Assembly (NCBI RefSeq): GCF_036237315.1
Contig: NZ_CP108356.1
Coordinates: 1,984,001-2,048,000, forward strand
DNA length: 64,000 bases
Reading direction: 5' to 3'
From: Streptomyces sp. NBC_01351
GTDB lineage: Bacteria > Actinomycetota > Actinomycetes > Streptomycetales > Streptomycetaceae
The translations under genes were made by a program, and so were the position numbers. Each line of letters opens with the position of its first letter. Within the stretch, counting starts at the first letter, position 1. Below the pieces are notes generated by a model. The model searched no databases. It saw only the letters and a list, made by a program, of their open reading frames with translations, and was not told the origin of the DNA. This document shows positions 44,013 to 51,379 of the stretch, piece after piece.

Positions 44013-45542
44013 ATGGCAGACGACTACCTCGTACGCATCGGCAAGCTCATCCGTGACGCCCGGCAGCACCGGGGCTGGACACAGAGTCAACTCGCCGACG
44101 CACTCGGCACCAGCCAGAGCGCCGTGAACCGGATCGAGCGCGGCAACCAGAACATCAGCCTTGAGATGATCGCCCGCATCGGCGAAGCGCTCGACAGCGA
44201 GATCGTCTCCCTGGGCTACGCCGGCCCGATGCACCTGAGGGTCGTCGGCGGCCGCCGTCTGTCCGGCGCCATCGACGTCAAGACGAGCAAGAACGCGTGC
44301 GTCGCCCTGTTGTGCGCCTCGCTGCTCAACAAGGGCCGTACGGTGCTCCGGCGGGTGGCCCGCATCGAGGAGGTCTACCGCCTCCTGGAGGTCCTGAACT
44401 CCATCGGCGTCCGCAGCCGCTGGATCAACGACGGCGTGGACCTGGAGCTCGTCCCGCCGGCCCGCCTCGACATGGACGCCATGGACGCGGACGCGGCCCG
44501 CCGCACCCGCAGCATCATCATGTTCCTGGGCCCCCTCCTCCACCGGATGGACCACTTCCGCCTGCCCTACGCCGGCGGCTGCGACCTCGGCACCCGCACC
44601 ATCGAGCCCCACATGATCGCCCTGCGCCGCTTCGGCCTGGACATCACCGCGACCGAGGGCATCTACCACGCCCAGGTCGAGCCCGGAGTCTCCCCCGGCC
44701 GCCCGATCGTACTGACCGAGCGCGGGGACACGGTCACCGAGAACGCGCTGCTGGCCGCCGCCCGCCACGACGGCGTGACCGTCATCCGCAACGCGTCGTC
44801 CAACTACATGGTCCAGGACCTGTGCTTCTTCCTGGAGGCGCTGGGCGTGAAGGTCGAGGGCATCGGCACCACCACCCTCACCGTCCACGGCATCCCGAAC
44901 ATCGACGTGGACGTGGACTACTCCCCCTCCGAAGACCCGGTCGAGGCGATGAGCCTGCTCGCCGCCGCCGTGGTCACGGAGTCGGAGCTGACGATCCGCC
45001 GGGTGCCGATCGAGTTCATGGAGATCGAGCTCGCGGTCCTGGAGGAGATGGGCCTCGACCACGACCGCTCGGCGGAGTACGTGGCCGACAACGGCCGCAC
45101 CCGCCTGGTGGACCTCACGGTCCGCCCGTCGAAGCTCGAAGCCCCGATCGACAAGATCCACCCGATGCCGTTCCCCGGGCTGAACATCGACAACGTCCCG
45201 TTCTTCGCGGCCATCGCCGCCGTGGCCCAGGGCCAGACCCTGATCCACGACTGGGTGTACGACAACCGTGCCATCTACCTCACCGACCTCAACCGCCTCG
45301 GCGGCCGCCTCCAACTCCTGGACCCCCACCGCGTCCTGGTCGAGGGCCCCACCCGCTGGCGCGCGGCGGAAATGATGTGCCCGCCGGCCCTGCGCCCGGC
45401 GGTGGTCGTCCTCCTGGCGATGATGGCGGCCGAGGGCACGTCGGTGCTCCGCAACGTCTACGTGATCAACCGCGGCTACGAGGAACTGGCCGAGCGCCTC
45501 AACTCGGTGGGCGCCCAGATCGAGATCTTCCGCGACATCTAG
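44013..45542 (+). CDS. XRE HTH domain fused to MurA-like enolpyruvyl transferase
   Basis: 509 residues. N-terminal XRE helix-turn-helix (about 8-65, TQSQLADALGTSQSAVNRIERG). Then a UDP-GlcNAc 1-carboxyvinyltransferase (MurA/EPSP) fold of about 430 residues. MurA landmarks are kept in part: Lys-Asn in TSKNAC (K93, N94) and the reactive cysteine in GGCDLG (C190). The usual RPxDxH after that cysteine reads RTIEPH, and the TGTEN motif is TVTEN. It may be an altered MurA or a UDP-sugar-sensing regulator built from one. Similar fusions occur as murA2 in Streptomyces beside acnA. Confidence 0.82.
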   Translation: MADDYLVRIGKLIRDARQHRGWTQSQLADALGTSQSAVNRIERGNQNISLEMIARIGEALDSEIVSLGYAGPMHLRVVGGRRLSGAIDVKTSKNACVALLCASLLNKGRTVLRRVARIEEVYRLLEVLNSIGVRSRWINDGVDLELVPPARLDMDAMDADAARRTRSIIMFLGPLLHRMDHFRLPYAGGCDLGTRTIEPHMIALRRFGLDITATEGIYHAQVEPGVSPGRPIVLTERGDTVTENALLAAARHDGVTVIRNASSNYMVQDLCFFLEALGVKVEGIGTTTLTVHGIPNIDVDVDYSPSEDPVEAMSLLAAAVVTESELTIRRVPIEFMEIELAVLEEMGLDHDRSAEYVADNGRTRLVDLTVRPSKLEAPIDKIHPMPFPGLNIDNVPFFAAIAAVAQGQTLIHDWVYDNRAIYLTDLNRLGGRLQLLDPHRVLVEGPTRWRAAEMMCPPALRPAVVVLLAMMAAEGTSVLRNVYVINRGYEELAERLNSVGAQIEIFRDI

Positions 45543-45960
45543 GGATTGCGACATGATGGGACCAACCAGGCATTGCGAACACCCCCTCAGAAGTGGTCGC
45601 TGACCTGCGGAAACACCTTCCGGTGCCACTCGACACCTTCCGGCAGTTTCCATCCCCTCGCGCAAGAACTGTGCAGCGAATGAGGCCCCGACACCCTTCA
45701 CGCAGGGTGGCGGGGCCTCAGTCTTTTCCACCCCATTTGTCCAGCATCCAGGGATGGTTGCACCCGTCCCGTTCCGAGAAGCTCGGGCCTCTGAACAGTG
45801 GAGCGACCTCCAGCCTGCTTCCTTCGCTGCTACCAACAGCCCGGATGCCGAGCCCGGAAGAGACCCGCGAACGCTGTGGCGTGGCACGCGAAGTCCCTGG
45901 TCGTGACCGGTCCTTGGGACGCCTCTGCCGTCCTTGACCTGCGGAAGCTAACCTCCGGCC
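45543..45960. other. intergenic region after XRE-MurA
   Basis: A 418-base gap. It holds two direct copies of ACACCTTCCGG (45613, 45633), a TGACCTGCGGAA pair (45601 and 45936) and a strong terminator (45681-45727). The 230 bases after that show no coding bias. TAACCT (45949-45954) lies 6 bases before the next GTG. Confidence 0.5.
45681..45727 (+). terminator. terminator downstream of XRE-MurA
   Basis: TGAGGCCCCG (45681-45690) pairs with CGGGGCCTCA (45711-45720) and CACCCT with AGGGTG inside it. GTCTTTTCC follows. This is the most canonical rho-independent terminator in the window. Confidence 0.9.
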
Positions 45961-46386
45961 GTGACTACTGACTACCCGTCCAACACGCACAAGACCCCGG
46001 GCTCCGAGCCCACCCCCAACACCGCCGACCAGAACAAATTCACTCACGCCGAGCTGGCCGCCGCGCTCGTCAAGCCCGGCGAACTCACCCACATCGCATC
46101 CCGCGGCAGCTTCACCACCTCCCGCGCCTTCATACCCGTCGGGTTCCTCATGAGCGCCGCAGTCCTCGGACTCGGCGCGGGCATCGCGCTCATCTACGCG
46201 AACACCACGGCCGGCGCTTCACTCGAAGTCCTCACCTGCAAGTACCTGTGCGACGAGGTCACCGCCGCCGCCAAGACCCACGAGACAGCCACCGCCTGGC
46301 TCACCTTCCTCGCCCCCGCCGCCGCCCTGTTCACCGCGCTCACCCTGTGGGCGTGGCCCATCGAGTACCGGCGCATCAACAACTGA
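45961..46386 (+). CDS. small membrane protein, unknown
   Basis: 141 residues from GTG 45961. A hydrophilic first 55 residues is followed by two membrane helices: FIPVGFLMSAAVLGLGAGIALIY as residues read in sections around 59-80, and AWLTFLAPAAALFTALTLWAW at about 112-132. The connecting loop has two cysteines (TCKYLCDEV). I do not recognise the family. It opens a run of three short same-strand genes spaced about 25 bases apart. The start may be leaderless (TAACCT 6 bases upstream). Confidence 0.6.
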   Translation: MTTDYPSNTHKTPGSEPTPNTADQNKFTHAELAAALVKPGELTHIASRGSFTTSRAFIPVGFLMSAAVLGLGAGIALIYANTTAGASLEVLTCKYLCDEVTAAAKTHETATAWLTFLAPAAALFTALTLWAWPIEYRRINN

Positions 46387-46410
46387 CACCCCGCCGAGGA
46401 GACCCGGCCA

Positions 46411-46617
46411 GTGCCCACCCCACCCCCGCCCAGCCCGGGACCGAGCGGCTGCACCATCGGCTGCGGCCTGATGATCGCGGCCTTCGTGTTCTTCATCGTC
46501 ATGAGCACCATCACCGGCGGCTCCAGCAGCGTCGACACCAACGACTGCCGGAGCTGGTCCGGCATCGGAGACGGCACCGTCGACTGGCAAGCCGAATGCG
46601 AATCCGTCTACCCCTGA
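46411..46617 (+). CDS. small single-helix membrane or exported protein, unknown
   Basis: 68 residues from GTG 46411, with GAGGAG upstream. A Pro-rich start (PTPPPPSPGPSG) precedes one hydrophobic segment (CGLMIAAFVFFIVMSTI). The outer part has two cysteines (NDCRSW, AECESVYP), suggesting a disulfide outside the membrane. It is in the same small operon as the neighbours. Confidence 0.5.
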   Translation: MPTPPPPSPGPSGCTIGCGLMIAAFVFFIVMSTITGGSSSVDTNDCRSWSGIGDGTVDWQAECESVYP

Positions 46618-46640
46618 CACCCACCCAAGGAGAAACGTCC

Positions 46641-47045
46641 GTGCCCGAAAAGAAGACGTACCTCGTCATCAAGCTCAGCAACGGGGTCAGAGACCTGGCG
46701 GCCGAAGACCGTCCCCACGACGGACTGGGTCGCACCTCCATCGGCTGGGAAGAAGGCCAGACCCCCCAGCACATCTACGACAACGGCCGCGGCATCTGGC
46801 CCCTCGACCCCAAGAAGGTCGAAGCCTGCGACTACGCCCTGTTCTGCGCCGCCGGAAAGGTCCGCCTGATCATCAAGCTCACCGGCCTCACGTCCGACCT
46901 GCGCCGCACCGCAGACGGCCCCCGAGGCCGCGCAGTCGAGGGCGACATCATCACCGAAGGCGACATCCACACGCTGTGGTTCGAGAAGGACACCCCCGTC
47001 TTCAGCACCAACCAGCAGCTGCTTACCGGCTACATCACCCTCTGA
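46641..47045 (+). CDS. 134-residue soluble protein, unknown
   Basis: Starts at GTG 46641, preceded by AAGGAG 10 bases upstream. No signal peptide or membrane helix. Segments such as YLVIKLSNGVRDLAAED, QHIYDNGRGIWPLDPKKVE and GDIHTLWFEKDTPVF suggest an alpha/beta domain with a W/P-rich loop. I do not recognise it. It is third in the run with the two small membrane proteins, which hints at a shared role. Confidence 0.6.
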   Translation: MPEKKTYLVIKLSNGVRDLAAEDRPHDGLGRTSIGWEEGQTPQHIYDNGRGIWPLDPKKVEACDYALFCAAGKVRLIIKLTGLTSDLRRTADGPRGRAVEGDIITEGDIHTLWFEKDTPVFSTNQQLLTGYITL

Positions 47046-47097
47046 TCCACCTCGTCGGGCCCCTACGTGTTGTGGTGACCACGGGTATCGGCCTTCT

Positions 47098-47364
47098 TTG
47101 GCTCCGGAAAATACGGGCTCCGACGAGCCGGTCTCGGGCGGCTGGCAGACCTCTCGCGAGGTGATGCTCACCCGGACGTCGGGCGTGGGCGAGGCGGACG
47201 CCTCCGGCAGCTATACCGGCACCGAGGCACTCGACTTGGCCGGGATCACCGGGCACCGCATCTTCGTGAGCAAAGCGCCCGACCCGCCCGGCGCGTACAC
47301 CAGCGTCCTGCTCGAACGGCTCCAGCCGGACACCGGCGGCGGCGTAGGCGCGCATGCGAAAGCC
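47098..47364 (+). pseudogene. possible gene remnant
   Basis: A plus-strand frame with strong Streptomyces codon bias (about 85 codons; segments SGGWQTSREVMLTRTSG and LDLAGITGHRIFVSKAPD). It has no convincing start and runs without a stop into the hairpin at 47358. It reads like the interior of a protein gene whose two ends are missing. It could instead be chance bias. No homologue is recognised. Confidence 0.3.
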
Positions 47365-47394
47365 CCCGACTCGGACGACCGGCGGGGGCTTCGT
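47358..47394 (-). terminator. terminator of the acidic-repeat protein gene
   Basis: AAGCCCCCG (47360-47368) pairs with CGGGGGCTT (47383-47391) across a 14-base loop. It lies 6 bases beyond the stop of the minus-strand gene. Confidence 0.7.
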
Positions 47395-47399
47395 GAATG

Positions 47400-47882
47400 T
47401 CAGTGGGGGTTGGGTCTGCCGCGACCGCTTCCGCTGCCGCTGCCGTACTTGTCGTGGTAGTCGTCGTCGTTGTCGTAGTTCCCGTCGTAGTACTCCTTCG
47501 GGTTGCCGTACTTGTTGTGCCACTCCTGGTCGTTGTCGTAGTTCCCGTCGTAGTAGCCGGGGTTCGAGCCGTAGCTGCCCGAGGAACCGGTGCCGCCGCT
47601 GGTGGAGGGCCTGTACGTCGACACCTCCGGCTCGGGCGTCCTGGTGGGCGCTCGTGATGGTGTCGGGCTGGGGCTGCTGGTGGGGCTGGGGCTGTACGTG
47701 GGGCGCGCGGTGGGGGACCAGACGGTGCGGTCGGGGGTTGCGGTGGACGTGGTGGCGGTGGGTTCGGTGAGGGTCTCCGGTGCGGAGAGCGACATGGCCA
47801 CGGCGGCGGCGGCGATGGCGATCGTCATGCCGATGGCGATGCGTGTCCCGTCACCGGACTGCGGGGACTTGGGGGTGGGCAT
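47400..47882 (-). CDS. membrane-anchored protein with acidic aromatic repeats
   Basis: 160 residues from ATG 47882 with GGAGGT at ideal spacing. An N-terminal hydrophobic segment (IAIGMTIAIAAAAVAMSL) anchors or exports the protein. Then come a long Pro/Ser/Thr-rich linker (about 35-95) and a C-terminal region with two copies of YYDGNYDND-x3-H-x-KYG, rich in Asp, Tyr and Asn. The layout suggests a cell-surface protein with a ligand- or cation-binding tail. The family is not recognised. Confidence 0.6.
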   Translation of the reverse strand: MPTPKSPQSGDGTRIAIGMTIAIAAAAVAMSLSAPETLTEPTATTSTATPDRTVWSPTARPTYSPSPTSSPSPTPSRAPTRTPEPEVSTYRPSTSGGTGSSGSYGSNPGYYDGNYDNDQEWHNKYGNPKEYYDGNYDNDDDYHDKYGSGSGSGRGRPNPH

Positions 47883-48117
47883 GGCGGACCTCCGGGGTGA
47901 TCTTTCGGCGGGGGGGCCGCGAACTGTAGGCCCTGACGATTCAGCACTCCAGGCGGGTCCACAACGTGAAACAGCCCCCGCCGGCACCACGTCCGCCAGC
48001 TCACCGAACTCGGCCCCGGCCTGGGTCGGGCCCGGAGGCCGAACCGCGCGAACACCCCGTACGCCCCGCGAGGGGGCCGCCGGAGAGATGGCACGGGCCG
48101 GCGGGTTCAGAGGCCGG

Positions 48118-48507
48118 CTAACAGCCGGTCACCACGCGGTCGAAGGCGTCGATCTCATGGGCCGCGGTGTAACCGGCGTTCGCGTTGGAATCGCGGAGGG
48201 CCCTCAACACCTGCTCCTGCGCACACCGGTTCACATGGCCCGCGGTCACCTTCCGCACGAAGTAGCGCCCCGCCTGGATGTCGTCGCCCATGTCGAGCAG
48301 GAGCAGCCGCAGGCGGTTGGCGAGCGGGAACGGGACGTCCTTGAACTTGAAGGCGGCACCGTCCTTGCCGTGCTTGCGGACCTCGGTCCTGCGGAGCAGA
48401 CCGGCCACCTCTCCGTCGCCGGTCCCCTCGCTTTCGGGCAGGCGGGCGAGGAGCCCGTGGCCCACGAGGTCGGATATCTGGAACCTGGCCACGATGCGTT
48501 CGGTCAT
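48118..48507 (-). CDS. hypothetical protein
   Basis: 129 residues from ATG 48507, with GGGGAG close upstream. Soluble, with a basic, hydrophobic middle (PFPLANRLRLLLLDMGDD) and helical C-terminus (GHVNRCAQEQVLRALRDSN). No known motif. Codon bias supports coding. It stands alone between the repeat protein and the next plus-strand gene. Confidence 0.5.
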   Translation of the reverse strand: MTERIVARFQISDLVGHGLLARLPESEGTGDGEVAGLLRRTEVRKHGKDGAAFKFKDVPFPLANRLRLLLLDMGDDIQAGRYFVRKVTAGHVNRCAQEQVLRALRDSNANAGYTAAHEIDAFDRVVTGC

Positions 48508-48853
48508 CGTCTCCCCTGTTCGTTGAGTGAGAACCCCGGCAGCGGTCAAGACCGGGGCGATGTGCAGTGACATGTTGAAGCGTCAGGCGGCGGCTGGCTC
48601 GGGACGCCGGCCGCCTGCGGAGGGCGGCTGCGGCTGCGCCGCGGAAGCCAGGGTCTCCGGCTGCGCCGCGGGGGGTGTCGAGGGTGACGACGGCTCGGCT
48701 CCTGGCCGTGGGCGTTGGCTCGCGGCGGGCTGCTCGATCCCCACAAGGGTGATGACGTATCAATCATGACAGGTCAGAAGGGGTTTTCGTAGGACGAACG
48801 GCACAGCCGTTTGCCCTGGTGCGACCCCCCTTGCGGCTTTCAGAATCGGCGTC
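48508..48853. other. intergenic region without a supported gene
   Basis: 346 bases. Includes two copies of GGCTGCGCCGCGG (about 48630 and 48659) and an AT-richer stretch (48745-48795) where divergent promoters may lie. A short minus-strand frame starting at 48767 has poor codon bias and is not called. Confidence 0.45.
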
Positions 48854-49231
48854 ATGAATCACACGGCGAACATCGATCACCACGAGGTCCTCCGAGCCCG
48901 AGTCGCCCTCCTCGAGTCCGGGACGCTGCCGATCCGACGGCAGGTCGCCGCCTACCGCACGCTCGTCCAGGTCGGTCCGCTCGCGTACCTGCCGCTGCTG
49001 ACGGAGGCTCTGTACGAGTACAGCAAGCTGGAGTTCGCCGACCGGCCCGGGATAGCGCTGGCCCTGCGGGCCGAGTCCGTTGCCGCCGCGCGGCGGATGT
49101 GTGCGTTGGAAGGCGGTTGGGAGAAGCTGCTCCTGACCGCGCTGGACGGCTACCGGGAGCAGCTGGCCCTCATGGGGCGGCAGGACGAACTCGCCGCCGT
49201 GGAAGCCGAGATCGCGCGTGGTGGGTACTGA
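48854..49231 (+). CDS. hypothetical helical protein
   Basis: 125 residues, mostly amphipathic helices in TPR-like pairs (RRQVAAYRTLVQVGPLAYLPLLTEALYEYSKLEF and a following RAESVAAARRMCALEGGW, quoted by their order only). No signal or catalytic motif. There is no ribosome binding site before the ATG. CAGAAT sits 7 bases upstream, so a leaderless start is possible. Function unknown. Confidence 0.55.
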   Translation: MNHTANIDHHEVLRARVALLESGTLPIRRQVAAYRTLVQVGPLAYLPLLTEALYEYSKLEFADRPGIALALRAESVAAARRMCALEGGWEKLLLTALDGYREQLALMGRQDELAAVEAEIARGGY

Positions 49232-49333
49232 ATTCGGTGGCCGGTATTCGGCCACCCGGGGGACCGGGCGTGGCCGTGGGTGGTGGGGAGCGGCAGAATC
49301 GGGCCGACGGTTCGGGACGAGGGGGCGGCGAAC

Positions 49334-50731
49334 ATGGCTGTGGATGTGAACGCGGAAGTCGGCAAGGAGATCCCGGTGCTCGCGGGGGTGCCCGTGGTCG
49401 GGTCGCTCTTCGATCTGAAGGCGGACGCGCTGGGTACGTACGAACGGGCCCGGCGGGAGCACGGGGACGTGGTGCGGGTCAGCGTCGGACCGCCCGGGCT
49501 GCGCGCCGAGTTGTACTGCCTCTTCTCGGCGGAGGGCGCCCAGCAGGTGCTCGCCGCCCAGTCGGCCAACTTCCGCAAGGACAACCCCTTCTACCAGGAG
49601 ATCCGGGAGTCCTTCGGCAACGGGCTGCTGACCAGCCAGGACGAGGACTACCTGCGGCAGCGCCGGCTGGTCCAGCCGCTGTTCACCAAGCGGCGGGTGG
49701 ACGGATACGCCGGGGCCGTCGCCGCCGAGACCGCGTCGGTGATCACGGCGTGGAAGGAGGCCGCCGACGGGGTTGTCGACCTCTCCGATCAGATGATGCA
49801 CCTCGCCCTGCGCGCGGTCGCCCGGATCCTCTTCGGCACCGACGTCGAGGCCACCGTCGACGTCGTGGACCGGTGTTTTCCGGTCATCACCGAGTACGTC
49901 CTCGGCCGCGGGTACTCCCCCGTCAACATCCCGCGCGCCTGGCCCACTCCGGGCAACCGGAAGGCGGCCGCGGCGATGGACGAGTTGTACGGGGTCTGCG
50001 ACGGGATCATCGCCGGGCGGCGGCGCGGCGCGGACGCCGACGCGGCGGAAGGGAGCGAGGGGGAGGACCTGCTGAGCCTGCTCGCCGGGGCCAAGAGCTC
50101 GGACGACGCGGAGTTCGACGTCTCCGAGCTCCGCGACCAGGTGCTGATCTTCCTGCTCGCCGGCCACGAGACGACCGCCACCTCCCTCTCCTTCGCCCTC
50201 CACCTGCTGGCCCGTCACCCCGAGGAGCAGCGGCGGGCCCGTGAGGAGATCACCCGGGTGCTCGGCGACCGCACGCCCGCGGCGGCCGACCTCGACCGGC
50301 TCCCGTACCTCACCCAGGTGCTCAAGGAGGCCATGCGGCTCTATCCGGCCGCCCCGGTCATCGGCCGCAACGCCGTCGCCGCCACCGACATCGGCGGGTA
50401 CACCATCCCGGCCGGCGCGAACGTGATACTGGCTCCGTGGGTGACGCACCGCCACCCGGACTACTGGACGGACCCGGACCGCTTCGACCCCGAGCGCTTC
50501 ACCCCGGAGGCGGAGGCGGCGCGCCCGCGCTACGCCTGGTTCCCCTTCGGGGGCGGTCCGCGCGCCTGCATCGGGCAGCACTTCTCGATGCTGGAGTCGG
50601 TGATCGCGCTGGCCATGATCCTGCGGGCGTACGAGTTCGAGGCCGTGGACACCGACATCCCGGTCAGCTCCGGGATCACCCTGATGACGCAGGGGCCGAC
50701 GCGCTGCCGGATCAGGAGCTTGGACGGCTGA
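49334..50731 (+). CDS. cytochrome P450
   Basis: 465 residues from ATG 49334. All P450 landmarks are present: I-helix AGHETTA (oxygen activation), ExxR as KEAMR, the PERF-type DRFDPERFTP, and the haem-binding FGGGPRACIGQ with ligand C412. No membrane anchor is visible, so it is a soluble monooxygenase. Its length and FGGGPRACIG motif are nearer to the CYP4/CYP102-like fatty-acid hydroxylase type than to short bacterial class I enzymes. No ferredoxin gene is adjacent. Substrate unknown. Confidence 0.92.
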   Translation: MAVDVNAEVGKEIPVLAGVPVVGSLFDLKADALGTYERARREHGDVVRVSVGPPGLRAELYCLFSAEGAQQVLAAQSANFRKDNPFYQEIRESFGNGLLTSQDEDYLRQRRLVQPLFTKRRVDGYAGAVAAETASVITAWKEAADGVVDLSDQMMHLALRAVARILFGTDVEATVDVVDRCFPVITEYVLGRGYSPVNIPRAWPTPGNRKAAAAMDELYGVCDGIIAGRRRGADADAAEGSEGEDLLSLLAGAKSSDDAEFDVSELRDQVLIFLLAGHETTATSLSFALHLLARHPEEQRRAREEITRVLGDRTPAAADLDRLPYLTQVLKEAMRLYPAAPVIGRNAVAATDIGGYTIPAGANVILAPWVTHRHPDYWTDPDRFDPERFTPEAEAARPRYAWFPFGGGPRACIGQHFSMLESVIALAMILRAYEFEAVDTDIPVSSGITLMTQGPTRCRIRSLDG

Positions 50732-50755
50732 GGGGCGCCCGGCCATCATGGCCGG

Positions 50756-51331
50756 ATGGACGAGGTGGATGAGATCGATGGGGTGGACGAGGAGATTCCG
50801 GGGCGGTTGTCCACCCATGTACGGCGACCCTCGCGCGCACTGCTTCCCGGGTCACCGGCCCGGGCGCCGCTGCCGCACCGGATCGGCGACTTCTTCCTCG
50901 TCCGCTTCCTGAAAGCGCTGCCCGACGACCTCGCCGACGCGGTGGCCGCGCTCCTCGATCCGTTCGAACGGGGTGCCCGGCTGATCGGGCGGCTCTTCCA
51001 CGGGCCGGCCCTGCGCGGCGGCTGGGACGGCGAGGCCGGCCGCCTCGCCCTGGCCCTGCACGGCTTCCACTGGACGCGCTGGCACTCCGAATCCCGGGGC
51101 CCGCGCGGCACCTTCACCGCGACCCCGGGCAAGGTCACCGTCCGGCCGCCCTGGGGCCGCGGGGACCCGGCTCGGGAGAGCCGTACCGTCGGCTGCGCCC
51201 TGCGTCCCGTACCGCTGCTCCGCCGTCGGCCGACCCGGGTGGACCTGGTCTTCGCGGACGGCTCCTGGCTGTCGCTGCGGATGAACACCCGCGCCGACGC
51301 CGCGCGCCTGCGGGCGCTCGTGGAGCAGTAG
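50756..51331 (+). CDS. hypothetical protein
   Basis: 191 residues. A very acidic start (MDEVDEIDGVDEEIPG) is followed by a helical stretch (FLVRFLKALPDDLADAVAALLDPFERG) and a beta-rich C-terminal half ending FADGSWLSLRMNTRADAARLRALVEQ. That ending is a common pattern in small actinobacterial hypotheticals. No known function. It lies 24 bases after the P450 gene and is probably in the same transcript. Confidence 0.6.
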   Translation: MDEVDEIDGVDEEIPGRLSTHVRRPSRALLPGSPARAPLPHRIGDFFLVRFLKALPDDLADAVAALLDPFERGARLIGRLFHGPALRGGWDGEAGRLALALHGFHWTRWHSESRGPRGTFTATPGKVTVRPPWGRGDPARESRTVGCALRPVPLLRRRPTRVDLVFADGSWLSLRMNTRADAARLRALVEQ

Positions 51332-51379
51332 ACGTAGCCGAGGCCGAGGCCGAGCCGGTGCGCTTCGACGCCTCGGCGC

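Noticed and set aside
47400..47570. CRISPR-like array from the repeated GTCGTCGTTGTCGTAGTT
   Set aside because: There are only two copies, and they are explained by the protein-level repeat YYDGNYDND of the minus-strand gene.
48546..48767. 73-residue minus-strand frame
   Set aside because: It is Arg/Pro/Ser-rich with poor third-position GC bias and no ribosome binding site. It looks like a chance frame in GC-rich DNA.
45543..48853. Integrated mobile element or prophage
   Set aside because: No integrase, transposase, tRNA attachment site or phage gene is visible. Only patchy small genes and short direct repeats support it, so I call it accessory but not mobile.
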